A stretch of 41,475 nt of DNA from Clostridiales bacterium (GTDB lineage: Bacteria > Bacillota > Clostridia > Oscillospirales > Acutalibacteraceae), in the NCBI GenBank assembly GCA_012523185.1, contig JAAYIY010000060.1, forward strand, positions 1 through 41,475, read 5' to 3'. The notes under the pieces were generated by a model. That model saw nothing but the letters and a program-made list of their open reading frames with translations, did no database searches and was not told the DNA's origin. Shown here piece by piece: positions 1 through 8,214 of this stretch. A program made the position numbers and the translations under genes. How positions within the stretch are numbered: position 1 is the first letter of the stretch; each line of letters starts with the position of its first letter.

Positions 1-2
1 TG

Positions 3-47
3 AGCGTGGTTTCTGACGGCGCGGCTGTGAGCTTAGAGTGGAAATAG
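3..47 (+). CDS. 3' end of a gene cut by the window edge
   Basis: The third forward frame is open from the window start and ends at a TAG at 45-47, giving the tail SVVSDGAAVSLEWK. The other two forward frames stop almost at once. The tail reads like real protein and is followed by non-coding DNA with a hairpin. Only 14 residues are visible, so the product cannot be named, and chance cannot be excluded. Confidence 0.4.
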   Translation, partial: SVVSDGAAVSLEWK

Positions 48-156
48 CCGCGGGGAAAAGCTTCGCCGATAAACCGGCTCAAAAAGCTCAAAAGCCGTAT
101 GCAGTAAAAACACAATAAAAACGGCTTCGATACCCGCCATATAAATTTAAAAATCC

Positions 157-200
157 AAGCGCCGCTTACAATAGGTTTGCCCTTTTTGTAAGCGGCGCTT
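157..200. terminator. Perfect 14-bp stem-loop, possible terminator
   Basis: The arms at 157-170 and 187-200 are perfectly complementary (AAGCGCCGCTTACA and its reverse complement) around a 16-nt loop. The better T-run is on the minus-strand side (a TTTTT tract just outside the stem), while the plus-strand side has only a weak T-stretch. It separates the gene ending at 47 from the promoter at 243, so a bidirectional or plus-strand terminator is the likeliest role. Confidence 0.45.
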
Positions 201-242
201 AAAGCTTTTCGACAACTAATCGCACCTTATTTTGAAATTTGC

Positions 243-271
243 TTGCAAAGCACTTCAAAAAGGTGTATAAT
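243..271 (+). promoter_or_regulatory. Sigma-A type promoter of the PHP gene
   Basis: A TTGCAA -35 element (243-248) and a perfect TATAAT -10 element (266-271) are separated by exactly 17 bp. They lie about 70 bp upstream of the TTG start of the PHP gene at 341. Confidence 0.6.
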
Positions 272-340
272 ATCATTATATTGAGGGATTTTGTGCTGTT
301 TTTTCAGAATTCCGGTTTATTAATATGAGGAGGATTTTTC

Positions 341-1201
341 TTGATTGCTGATCTACATTGTCATACCCGATTATCCGACGGTTCGATGGGTATAGACAAT
401 CTAATTGCGCTTGCAAAAAAACAAGGAATAAAAACCATTGCTATCACAGACCATGATTGCCTTGCGGGGAACGTCCGCGGCAAGCTCATCGGTGAGAGAT
501 ATGATGTCAAGGTCATTCCCGGTGTCGAGTTATCGGCGGTTGACAGCAAGCGCGGCGCACGGGTGCATCTGCTTTGTTATATGCCCGACAGCCCCGACAG
601 GCTTGAGGGGCTTTGCAGGCGCAATCTGCTCGAGAGCAAAAAGGCAAGCCAGTTTATGATGCTTAAAACCGCGGCAAGGTTTCCGATTACGCCTGAGTTC
701 ATCATAAAATGCGCATCAGGCTCAACAGGAGTTTACAAGCAGCATATAATGCACGCCCTGATGGAGGGCGGATTTACGGACAGAATTTACGGCGAGGTTT
801 ATGACGAGCTTTTTAACCCGGACAACCAAGGAAACATTCTCCACACAGGAAAATATCCGGAAGCGCCGGAGGTCATGAAGGCAATCCACGAGGCGGGCGG
901 CATAGCTGTTCTTGCCCATCCGCTGTTATATAACAACTATGATTTGCTTGACGAGCTGATAGGGCTTGGTCTTGACGGTATAGAAGTTTGGCACCCGTCC
1001 TGTGCTGAAGACGACGTCGTTTATCTTCAGCAAAAAGCAAAAAAACATAATTTGCTGATGACCGGCGGCAGCGACTTTCACGGTATGTACGGCGTTGGGA
1101 AGACGCCGCTCGGCGCCTGCTCAACTCCCGAGGCGCAATTTGACGAGCTGATGTCCTACAAATCCAAAAAACGCAGACAAAGGCAAAAGCAGCTAAGCTG
1201 A
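341..1201 (+). CDS. PHP-domain metal-dependent phosphoesterase
   Basis: A 286-residue cytosolic protein of the PHP (polymerase and histidinol phosphatase) family, like the stand-alone phosphoesterases that act on nucleotide or sugar phosphates such as 3'-5' nucleoside bisphosphates. The metal-site motifs are in order: HCH at residues 6-8, ITDHD (D37, H38), GVEL (E63), a histidine near 76, an AHP motif around residue 190 and GGSDFHG near the C-terminus. The start is a TTG with a strong AGGAGG ribosome site 8 bp upstream. It has its own promoter and is followed by a strong stem-loop, so it is probably monocistronic. The exact substrate cannot be read from the sequence. Two other PHP domains occur in this window. 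Confidence 0.85.
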   Translation: MIADLHCHTRLSDGSMGIDNLIALAKKQGIKTIAITDHDCLAGNVRGKLIGERYDVKVIPGVELSAVDSKRGARVHLLCYMPDSPDRLEGLCRRNLLESKKASQFMMLKTAARFPITPEFIIKCASGSTGVYKQHIMHALMEGGFTDRIYGEVYDELFNPDNQGNILHTGKYPEAPEVMKAIHEAGGIAVLAHPLLYNNYDLLDELIGLGLDGIEVWHPSCAEDDVVYLQQKAKKHNLLMTGGSDFHGMYGVGKTPLGACSTPEAQFDELMSYKSKKRRQRQKQLS

Positions 1202-1239
1202 TATTGGTTGCTGTATTTAAGTTTTTTCATATAATAAGG

Positions 1240-1282
1240 GGCTGTGACAAAACGTTGATTTTCTCAGCGTTTTGTCACAGCC
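1240..1282 (+). terminator. Perfect 15-bp stem-loop terminator
   Basis: GGCTGTGACAAAACG (1240-1254) pairs perfectly with 1268-1282 around a 13-nt loop, starting 39 bp after the PHP stop codon. The T-tract downstream is short, so termination may be only partial. The long perfect stem built on a TGTGACAAAA core resembles a dispersed palindromic element as much as a simple terminator. Confidence 0.6.
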
Positions 1283-1375
1283 TTAATTCATCTGCTTTTG
1301 TTGCGGTCCGTTTCGTATGCAGGTCATAAAGCTTGTTCGGGCAGCATATCTTTTTGTGAAAGGGATGATTTGTAT

Positions 1376-2011
1376 ATGTACAAAGTGATAAAAAGTCGGA
1401 CGAAAAATTTAAACAGCAATGACCTGATTATGACATTATCAGAAAACAAGCGAATCTTAGTTCTTGCTGCTGTTTTTGCTGTCGGAATGGTAATCGGAGC
1501 GGGTGCCGTAAAAATAAATTCGGCGTCTCTTGTAATAAAACTGCTGACAATATTCAACAACTATCGCGATTTAAGAATGCAGCAATCACTACCGGTAAAC
1601 TTTTGCAACTCTTTTATCAACGCTTTTTCATATCTTGTCGTCATTTATTGCGCCGGGCTTTGCGCGGTGGGATATCCTGTCATTTATGCCGTTTTGTTTG
1701 TTCGCGGCTTTGGAATCGGCATGGTCAGCGGGTATCTTTACAACGCATATATGATAAAAGGTGTCGGATACAGCATGTTGATTCTTTTTCCCGGTGTGAT
1801 TTTTTATGTCATTATAATGCTTTTAGCCTGCAATGAAGGTATGCTGATGTCGAAAGAAATGCTGCTTATGATAATGAATAAAAAGCTTGACGGTGAAAAC
1901 AGCTTTAAATATTATTGTGTAAGATTTTTTATTTTCAGCATTATAACAGCGTTTGGCGCGTTAGTTGAAACCTTTTTCTTTTCAATCTTTTCATGTTTTT
2001 TTGACTTCTGA
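1376..2011 (+). CDS. spoIIM: SpoIIM-like stage II sporulation membrane protein
   Basis: A 211-residue integral membrane protein with about five hydrophobic segments, starting after a short charged N-terminus (MYKVIKSRTKNLNSND). Size, helix layout and the FVRGFGIGMVSGY segment in the middle fit the SpoIIM/DUF95 family. In Bacillus, SpoIIM belongs to the SpoIIDMP machine that remodels peptidoglycan during engulfment. The frame is open upstream to a TTG at 1298, but the ATG at 1376 has an AAAGGG site 11 bp upstream and gives a normal family start. It converges on a xerC/xerD-type gene 17 bp away, and spoIIM and xerD are also neighbours in Bacillus subtilis, which supports the call. Confidence 0.7.
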   Translation: MYKVIKSRTKNLNSNDLIMTLSENKRILVLAAVFAVGMVIGAGAVKINSASLVIKLLTIFNNYRDLRMQQSLPVNFCNSFINAFSYLVVIYCAGLCAVGYPVIYAVLFVRGFGIGMVSGYLYNAYMIKGVGYSMLILFPGVIFYVIIMLLACNEGMLMSKEMLLMIMNKKLDGENSFKYYCVRFFIFSIITAFGALVETFFFSIFSCFFDF

Positions 2012-2028
2012 TTCTAAATTAGAATATA

Positions 2029-3027
2029 TTATTTTTCTAAGACGTCCGGGGGAGGGGAGACGCCGCTTAAAGGATTTGATTCTAAAGACTTTTTGATTTG
2101 GTCGTCCGCAATGTGCGTATAAATCTCTGTTGTTGAAAGATTTTCATGACCCAGCAATTCTTTAAGGACAAGCAGATCAATTTCTCCGTGCTGATACATC
2201 AGCGTCGCCGCTGTGTGACGAAGCTTGTGAACAGAAAATCCTTGACCGTCAAGACCGGCTTTTTTTAAAATGTTTTGAACAATATTTTGAACGCTCCTTG
2301 GGTTAATCCTGCGCATATTTCTGCTGATAAACAAAGCATTCCTATCCTTTAAACCTTCTGCCGGACGGACGCGCAAATAACGCGCGACAGCTTTTTGACA
2401 TGCGTCATTAAGGTAAATAATGCGCTCCTTATCACCCTTGCCCAAAATTCGCATCGTGTTGTCAGAACTGATGTCATTCAGATTTAATCCCGTAAGCTCC
2501 GACAGCCTTATGCCGCAATTAAGGAAGAGCGTTATAATACAAAAATCACGCTCCTTGAATCTTCCTTCGTTTATACAATTTAAAAGCTCAAGGCTTTGCT
2601 CAAGCGTCAGGTACCTTGGCAGGGTCTTTTTGACACTTGGAGACTCAAGCTCCTGCATGGGATTGATGTCAAAAATCTCAAGATGAACGGAGCAGTATCG
2701 AAAAAAGCGCTTTATTGAAACAACCTTGCGCGCGCGCGCAGCGGCTTTATTTCCGCGAAAGCGTTTGCAATAAGCAATGAACGCATAGGCGTCCGAAGGT
2801 GTAACGCTCTTGATAAAATCATCGTCCACAACAGAAATATCGATTTCTTCGAGCGGAGTATCCCACAACGATTTATTGCGCGACTTAACAAGATATCTGA
2901 AAAATGTGCGCAGGTCGTGCGCGTATTCAGATATCGTAAGAGCCGATTTCTGCTTGATAACCTCAAGATAGTTCAGATAATCAACAACGGCTTTTGGTAA
3001 GTTTTCCAACAAGTCGGGATTAATCAT
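2029..3027 (-). CDS. xerD: Tyrosine recombinase, XerC/XerD type
   Basis: A 332-residue site-specific recombinase with the N-terminal SAM-like core-binding domain (about residues 13-115) and the C-terminal catalytic domain (about 140-310). The full catalytic set is visible: R174 in CGIRLSEL, K200 in GKGDKER, H267 and R270 in VHKLRHT, H294 in LLGHENL and nucleophile Y303 in EIYTH. Xer proteins resolve chromosome dimers at dif together with FtsK. The protein is slightly longer than a typical XerD (about 295) because of an N-terminal insertion around 55-80 and a C-terminal tail (SPPPDVLEK). It starts at an ATG with a weak GATGGTG site. Being next to spoIIM favours xerD, but xerC or another Xer paralogue cannot be excluded. 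Confidence 0.8.
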   Translation of the reverse strand: MINPDLLENLPKAVVDYLNYLEVIKQKSALTISEYAHDLRTFFRYLVKSRNKSLWDTPLEEIDISVVDDDFIKSVTPSDAYAFIAYCKRFRGNKAAARARKVVSIKRFFRYCSVHLEIFDINPMQELESPSVKKTLPRYLTLEQSLELLNCINEGRFKERDFCIITLFLNCGIRLSELTGLNLNDISSDNTMRILGKGDKERIIYLNDACQKAVARYLRVRPAEGLKDRNALFISRNMRRINPRSVQNIVQNILKKAGLDGQGFSVHKLRHTAATLMYQHGEIDLLVLKELLGHENLSTTEIYTHIADDQIKKSLESNPLSGVSPPPDVLEK

Positions 3028-3166
3028 AAAATTGCACCATCATCCATAAAAAGTCAACTGAGTCCATTAAAAAAAATCTATCACTAATAAAAGAAAGAAT
3101 TGCTTCAGCGCATAAGTTCCATGACCGACAACAGCATAAATAAAAAAATTTTACTGCGAAACAAAG

Positions 3167-3394
3167 CAAAAAGTATTTTCAGAGCAAACCGCATCAGAAG
3201 TTGTTGTTAACATCAAAATACACAAAATGTGCTTTTAGTTTAAAAGTGCGGCAAAAATGATTTTCAGTGTAGAGAACAGCAAAAGTGACTTTCAACGTAA
3301 AACACAGCGAAAAGTGACTTTCAGTGTAAGACACAGCGAAAAGTGATTTTCAACGTAAAATACAACAAAAAAGCGACTTTTAACTGACTTCCCC
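3167..3394. repeat. Degenerate 28/29-bp tandem repeat array
   Basis: Units with the core AAAAGTGACTTTCA...GTA begin at about 3223, 3252, 3280, 3308, 3337 and 3366, with one decayed unit at 3167. The four best units alternate between CAGTGTA and CAACGTA in the middle, so the duplicated block may really be a pair of about 57 bp. The period is not a multiple of three and no reading frame follows it, so it is non-coding. It lies 140 bp upstream of the xer gene start. No spacer-like unique sequence separates the units, so it is not a CRISPR array. Confidence 0.75.
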
Positions 3395-3400
3395 TGCCCT

Positions 3401-3432
3401 CAACTTCGCAAAACATCTATTTTGCGAAGTTG
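3401..3432. other. Perfect 13-bp stem-loop
   Basis: CAACTTCGCAAAA (3401-3413) pairs perfectly with TTTTGCGAAGTTG (3420-3432) around a 6-nt loop. There is no coding sequence around it and no T-run beyond the stem on either side. It directly follows the tandem repeats and precedes a second folded element. Confidence 0.65.
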
Positions 3433-3451
3433 GTGTTTCGGTATTTGCGCC

Positions 3452-3515
3452 GCTGTTTGGGTTCCCCCGACACATAAAACAAATATATTTTATGCGCCTT
3501 TGAACAGCAAACAGC
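3452..3515. other. Three-tier imperfect stem-loop, possible structured RNA or decayed mobile element
   Basis: Three nested helices can form: GCTGTTTG 3452-3459 with 3508-3515, GTTC 3461-3464 with GAAC 3502-3505, and CATAAAA 3473-3479 with TTTTATG 3488-3494. The helices are separated by small internal loops. No promoter or terminator is obvious, so transcription is unproven. A miniature inverted-repeat element or a cruciform site is an alternative. Confidence 0.4.
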
Positions 3516-3534
3516 AACAGAAAACTTTATCAGA

Positions 3535-3584
3535 CATTGCATAGCTGTCATTTCCCAAACATTGCACAGCTGTCATTTCCCAAA
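3535..3584. repeat. 25-bp tandem duplication
   Basis: Two head-to-tail copies of a 25-bp unit (CATTGCATAGCTGTCATTTC followed by CCAAA; the second copy differs by one base) lie at 3535-3559 and 3560-3584. A weaker, shorter copy (CACAGCTGACATTTC) is visible near 3727-3741. The rest of 3585-3869 shows no gene: the short reverse open frame over 3490-3738 has no ribosome site or recognisable protein content. Confidence 0.7.
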
Positions 3585-3869
3585 ACGCCTTGATGTTTGT
3601 CGTGGCTTGTCGCGATTCGCTCGACCACATATCCAACTGCACACAGTGCCGAATGGACAGCTTTATCCGGTGACGCATAATTTTAAAGTACGGCGCAAAA
3701 CAACATACTTTATACTTATCAGGCGGCACAGCTGACATTTCAAAAAACTGCTGTCTATCGGGGCCTTATTTGAGGGTTGAATTTCTGTGCTGCCGCAAGC
3801 GAATAAAACGCAACTCGCGATTTCGGTTTTGCGTTTCCGCGCGCCGATATCCCCTGTGAGCGCTTTAAA

Positions 3870-5018
3870 TTATTTTAAATCAAGGCTTTTGTTAAGCTCT
3901 GCAATCTCTTTTAACAGCTCCGGTATTTTGATTGATTGCGGGCATTTTTCGACACAGACTCCGCAGCCGCTGCATTCCTCGGCTTTTTCCGCGCTGTCAA
4001 GAGACGAATAATGTTTTGTATATTCGCTGATGTTTTTATCGAGCTTCCATCCCCTGTATATTTTCAAAAGCTTCGGTGTGTTTACAGCGTTCGGACACAC
4101 ATCCATGCAATATCTGCAATCTGTACACGGAATGGTGTAAAACTCCTTGAAACAGGCGGCGGCTTTTGAGAGCAGGCTCTTTTCTTCTCCTGTTAAAGGC
4201 TTAAAATCAGACATTGTGCTGATATTGTCCTCCACCTGCTCGATATTTGACATGCCGCTCAGCACTGTAAAAACGCCGTCGAAGGAAGCGGCGTATCGAA
4301 TTGCCCATGAAGAGATACTTTCATTGGGCCTTTTGCTCTTTAAAAGCTTGTTGGCGTCATCGCAAAGGTCTGACAGCGAGCCGCCCCGCACAGGCTCCAT
4401 AACGGCTATGGGGATTCCGGCACGGCGCAGCATCTCATATTCTTTCATGGCGCTGCCAAACTGTGTGTCCAAGTAGTTAAACTGTATTTGTGCAAAATCC
4501 CATTCATATTTTGAAATAAGCTCGTCTAAAAGTTCAAGGCTTCCGTGAAAAGAAAAGCCGAGATTTTTTATCCTGCCCTTTTTCTTCAGATTGGAAAGGC
4601 GATTATAAGCGTCCGCCTTTTTAAGCTCGCTGTAAACATGGTCGTTGAGATTATGGCATAAATAAAAGTCAAAATAGTCTGTCTTAAGCCGCTCCTGCTG
4701 CCACTTAAAAATGTCCTCTACTCCCCTGCCCTCATCAAGAAACCATGCTGAAAGCTTTGTCGCCAGATAAAAGCTGTCGCGAGGGTATTTGCCGAGCGCT
4801 TGACCGACAAACGGCTCGGAGCCTTTGTCGTGATAGCCTATGGCTGTGTCATAATAGTTTACGCCGCCGGAATATGCGCGGTCAATTACCTCCTCGGCGC
4901 GCTTATAATCAATGTCCTCCTCGCCCGGGACAATGACGGGAAGTCTCATGCAGCCCATTCCGAGCCCGGAGATTGATATGTCCCCCATTGATTTTGATTT
5001 AAAAACATTGTACTTCAA
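3870..5018 (-). CDS. Aldo/keto reductase with C-terminal 2x[4Fe-4S] ferredoxin domain
   Basis: A 382-residue cytosolic oxidoreductase. Residues 1-290 form an aldo/keto reductase TIM barrel with catalytic-type residues in YYDTAIGYHD, LATKLSA and CHNLND. The C-terminal part carries two iron-sulfur motifs, CTDCRYCMDVCP and CSGCGVCVEKCP. This architecture is common in anaerobes and is presumed to couple carbonyl reduction to ferredoxin-like electron carriers; the substrate is unknown. The start is a TTG 3 bp after the tex stop codon, with a GGGAGG site overlapping the tex end 8 bp upstream, so it is translationally linked to tex. It is the last gene of the nagB operon. Confidence 0.85.
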   Translation of the reverse strand: MKYNVFKSKSMGDISISGLGMGCMRLPVIVPGEEDIDYKRAEEVIDRAYSGGVNYYDTAIGYHDKGSEPFVGQALGKYPRDSFYLATKLSAWFLDEGRGVEDIFKWQQERLKTDYFDFYLCHNLNDHVYSELKKADAYNRLSNLKKKGRIKNLGFSFHGSLELLDELISKYEWDFAQIQFNYLDTQFGSAMKEYEMLRRAGIPIAVMEPVRGGSLSDLCDDANKLLKSKRPNESISSWAIRYAASFDGVFTVLSGMSNIEQVEDNISTMSDFKPLTGEEKSLLSKAAACFKEFYTIPCTDCRYCMDVCPNAVNTPKLLKIYRGWKLDKNISEYTKHYSSLDSAEKAEECSGCGVCVEKCPQSIKIPELLKEIAELNKSLDLK

Positions 5019-5021
5019 AAA

Positions 5022-7190
5022 TTAAGCCTCCCTTGGCTGTTTCATTGTGAGAGATATGCGCTTTTTGGCGGCGTCAACAGAAAGAACTCGAACTGTGACG
5101 ACTTCGCCGACTTTAAGAACGTCGGAAGGATGCTTTATAAATTTGTCTGTTATCTGTGAAACGTGAACAAGTCCGTCCTGATGAACGCCTATGTCGACAA
5201 AAGCGCCGAAATCAATAACATTTCGCACAGTCCCCTTTATCTCCATTCCGGGAGAAAGGTCGTTTATATCCATTACATCGATGCGGAGCATCGGCGGCGG
5301 AAGCTCGTCACGCGGATCCCGCCCCGGGCGCAAAAGCTCTTTTACAATGTCGGAAAGTGTCGGAACACCTACGCCAAGCTTTTCCGCGATGCTTTTCAGC
5401 CCTCCGATTTCTTCTGTCTTGCCGTTAAGAGCGTCAATTTTTTTGCTTTTTATGTCAGAAATGTTAAGCCCGCAAAGCCTTAAAAGCTCCTTTGCCGCAC
5501 CGTAGCTTTCGGGGTGAACGCCTGTATTGTCGAGCGCGTTATCACTTTCCGGCACACGCATAAAACCGACACATTGCTCAAAAGTCCTGCCGCCAAGCTT
5601 CGGGACACTTTTTAACTGCGACCTCTTTGTGAAAGCCCCGTTTTGCTCACGATAAGCAACAATATTTTTTGAAACGGGAGCACTTATGCCCGCAACATGC
5701 GACAGAAGCGGCGCTGACGCCGTGTTAATGTCGACACCGACTTTGTTGACGCAGTCCTCGACAACGCCGTCTAAAGCCGCTCCAAGCTCTTTTTTCGGCA
5801 TGTCGTGCTGGTATTGCCCGACACCGATAGCTTGCGGGTCAATTTTTACAAGCTCGGCAAGCGGGTCTTGCAAGCGCCTTGCTATCGAAACAGCGCTTCT
5901 GATGGAAACATCAAACTGCGGAAACTCCTCGGCGGCAATTTTTGAGGCGGAATAAACAGAAGCGCCCGCCTCGCTGACGACCATATAACGGACATTGTGA
6001 CCGGGCAGCTCGCGAAGGACCTCCGCTGCGAAAATTTCTGTTTCTTTTGAAGCTGTGCCGTTGCCTATTGCTATGATTTCAATGCCGTATTTATTAATCA
6101 ATCTCTTTATAAGTGTTTTCGCGGCGTTTTTTTGTGCGTCGGAGTGCGTTATGTAGATTATATTCGTTTCAAGCACCTTGCCCGTCTCGTCTACCGCGGC
6201 GACCTTGCAGCCTGTCCGATAGCCGGGGTCAAGCCCCAAGGCGGACTTGCCTTTGACGGGTGGCTGCATCAAAAGCTCGCGCAGATTGACGGCAAAAAGC
6301 TTTATAGCGGCGGCGGCGGCGCGCTGTGTCATGTTTGCGCGGACTTCACGCTCAATTGACGGGTGTATCAGCCTGTCAAACGCGTCATTTCCTGCGTCCC
6401 TTACAGTTTCGGTGCAGGGTGAACCGTTTGCTTTCAGGGTTTCGGAAGAAATCACATTTGCGCTCTTTATCCTGTCAAGAGTTATGGCGACTTTGAGGAA
6501 TCCTTCTTTTTCACCTCTGTCAATCGCAAGCACCCTGTGGTCGGCAATCTTGCCGACAGGCTCGCAAAAGTCATAATACATCGTGTAAACGCTTTCTGAC
6601 TGTTCGTCGGATGCTTTGACGCTGACAATGCCGGAAAGCATATAAAGATTGCGTAATCTGCGGCGTATGTCCGCATTGTCTGATATGTTTTCGGCAATGA
6701 TGTCCAAGGCGCCCCCAAGCGCTTCCTTGGCTGTCACGACGCCCTTATCGCTGTCTATGTATTCTTCCGCAATTTTAATCGGCTCGGGACTGTCGGAGGG
6801 CTGTGAAAAAATAATGTCCGCAAGCGGCTCAAGCCCTTTTTCGCGCGCTATTGACGCCCGTGTGCGCCGCTTTGGCCTGTAAGGTCTGTAAATATCCTCG
6901 ATTTCTGACAAGGTTTTAGCTTTTTCCAGCATATTCGCAATGTCCGACGTCATCTTTTGCTGACCGTCAATTAAATCATAGACCTCTTTTCTGCGTTCCT
7001 CAAGCTTCCTTATGTATTGAAGCTTTTCTGAAAACTCACGAAGCACCTGATCGTCAAGCGCGCCGTGTGACTCCTTACGGTAACGCGCGATAAAAGGTAT
7101 CGTGTTGCCGTCGTCAATCAGCTTAATAATATTTTCCGCCTGCCACCGCTGCAACGAAAATTCCGCCGCAAGAATGTCTATAATATTCAT
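5022..7190 (-). CDS. tex: Tex family RNA-binding transcription accessory protein
   Basis: A 722-residue protein matching the usual length and order of Tex: an N-terminal helix-turn-helix-like part (starts MNIIDILAAEFSLQRWQ), a YqgF/RNase H-like domain around 320-450 (LGLDPGYRTGCKVA), a tandem helix-hairpin-helix region around 470-560 (VGVDINTASAPLLSHVAGI) and a C-terminal S1 domain around 650-720 (GMEIKGTVRNVIDFGAFVDIG). Tex binds nucleic acid and is linked to transcription, RNA stability and stress tolerance. The ATG follows an AGGGGAA site inside the end of the upstream dnaC-like gene, with a 5-bp gap, so the genes form one operon. Confidence 0.95.
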   Translation of the reverse strand: MNIIDILAAEFSLQRWQAENIIKLIDDGNTIPFIARYRKESHGALDDQVLREFSEKLQYIRKLEERRKEVYDLIDGQQKMTSDIANMLEKAKTLSEIEDIYRPYRPKRRTRASIAREKGLEPLADIIFSQPSDSPEPIKIAEEYIDSDKGVVTAKEALGGALDIIAENISDNADIRRRLRNLYMLSGIVSVKASDEQSESVYTMYYDFCEPVGKIADHRVLAIDRGEKEGFLKVAITLDRIKSANVISSETLKANGSPCTETVRDAGNDAFDRLIHPSIEREVRANMTQRAAAAAIKLFAVNLRELLMQPPVKGKSALGLDPGYRTGCKVAAVDETGKVLETNIIYITHSDAQKNAAKTLIKRLINKYGIEIIAIGNGTASKETEIFAAEVLRELPGHNVRYMVVSEAGASVYSASKIAAEEFPQFDVSIRSAVSIARRLQDPLAELVKIDPQAIGVGQYQHDMPKKELGAALDGVVEDCVNKVGVDINTASAPLLSHVAGISAPVSKNIVAYREQNGAFTKRSQLKSVPKLGGRTFEQCVGFMRVPESDNALDNTGVHPESYGAAKELLRLCGLNISDIKSKKIDALNGKTEEIGGLKSIAEKLGVGVPTLSDIVKELLRPGRDPRDELPPPMLRIDVMDINDLSPGMEIKGTVRNVIDFGAFVDIGVHQDGLVHVSQITDKFIKHPSDVLKVGEVVTVRVLSVDAAKKRISLTMKQPREA

Positions 7191-7195
7191 TAAGT

Positions 7196-8188
7196 TTATT
7201 CCCCTGATTTCCTTTTTTGCTGTCTCACGTCAGAGCCGAAAAAAGCGAGCGTGACATAGCTGCCGATGACCCGTGAAGCAACCCTGCGCGAATATCTGCT
7301 TTCAAGCTCCTCCGCTGTCAAGTTTGTGTTGATGATGGAAGGCATATCCTTCAACAGTCTTGTGTTAATTATGTTATAAATTACAGAAACGGTGAACTGT
7401 GTGGAAAATTCCGAGCCGAGGTCGTCGATAATCAGCAGGTCGCAGTCAAGCAATGTTTGGACAGTTTCATCGTCACCGCTTTTAACTTTGCCGAAATGCT
7501 CCCTCTCGATTTTGTTGAGAAGATTTTGTGCGGAGCCGTAGACAACGCCGAAGCCTTTGTCAGAAACCTCAAGCCCGATCGCAAGAGAAAGATGTGTTTT
7601 GCCAAGCCCCGTTTCGCCTGTAAGCAAAAGGCTTGGGGAATCGCAGTCAAAATCAGCCGCATAGTTTTTGCAAAAGCTTAAAATATCACGCATCCTTGAA
7701 TAAGGTGAAATTTTAAGAATCGGGTCGGCGGATTTTGAATAAAAACCGAGCTTAAATGTATCGAAACCGCCTGAAAATGACGGGGCTTCCTCAAGCAATC
7801 GGCCGCGCGCCAAAGAACGCAGCAGATTTTCGCAGCACGCGCAGCGTATGCCCTCGATAAAGCCCGTGTCCATGCACTTTGGGCATTCATATTTTATTTT
7901 AAGATAATCGGCAGGAAAGCCGCTTTTTGTCAAAAGCGCGGAACGTCTTTTTTGCGCGGCAAGATTCTTCCGCGCAAGGCGCTCGACAAATCCCTGCGCT
8001 TCGCTGCCCATGCCGACAGCCTTCACAAGCTCAAGGCCGGCCGAAGAAATCTCCTTTTCGACTGACGCCAGTTCAGGTATCTTTAACAATGCCTCGCCGC
8101 AGCGAACACGCTGCTCTCTTTCTGCTCTTGCCTTTCGGCGCTTCAGCTCCTCGCTGGCAAGAAAAAAGATGCTGCTGTCATATCCCAT
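7196..8188 (-). CDS. DnaC/DnaI-type helicase-loader ATPase
   Basis: An AAA+ ATPase of about 330 residues. A Cys-rich zinc-binding stretch (CPKCMDTGFIEGIRCACC) lies in the N-terminal half, followed by Walker A (GETGLGKTH), Walker B (LLIIDDLGSE), and a sensor-like stretch (IINTNLTAEEL) with an arginine-rich segment (SRYSRRVASR). The family loads the replicative helicase at origins or forks. The frame is open six codons further upstream to a TTG at 8206, but the ATG at 8188 has a close GGTGAG site, while the TTG has none. The dnaD-like gene directly upstream is its classic partner in the primosome. The symbol is left empty because dnaC and dnaI are used differently between taxa. Confidence 0.85.
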   Translation of the reverse strand: MGYDSSIFFLASEELKRRKARAEREQRVRCGEALLKIPELASVEKEISSAGLELVKAVGMGSEAQGFVERLARKNLAAQKRRSALLTKSGFPADYLKIKYECPKCMDTGFIEGIRCACCENLLRSLARGRLLEEAPSFSGGFDTFKLGFYSKSADPILKISPYSRMRDILSFCKNYAADFDCDSPSLLLTGETGLGKTHLSLAIGLEVSDKGFGVVYGSAQNLLNKIEREHFGKVKSGDDETVQTLLDCDLLIIDDLGSEFSTQFTVSVIYNIINTRLLKDMPSIINTNLTAEELESRYSRRVASRVIGSYVTLAFFGSDVRQQKRKSGE

Positions 8189-8214
8189 CGGCTCACCGGC
8201 TTTCAAAAATTAAT

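Noticed and set aside
2011-2025. Small palindrome between spoIIM-like and xer genes as a recombination (dif) site
   Set aside because: ATTCTAA/TTAGAAT arms are short and AT-rich, and do not resemble the Firmicutes dif sequence; a weak convergent terminator is more likely.
3167-3394. CRISPR array
   Set aside because: Units are directly adjacent with no unique spacers, they are degenerate, and no cas gene is present.
3490-3738. Reverse-strand open frame of 82 codons in the repeat-rich gap
   Set aside because: It crosses the 25-bp tandem duplication, has no ribosome site and is rich in Cys and Trp in a way typical of chance frames.
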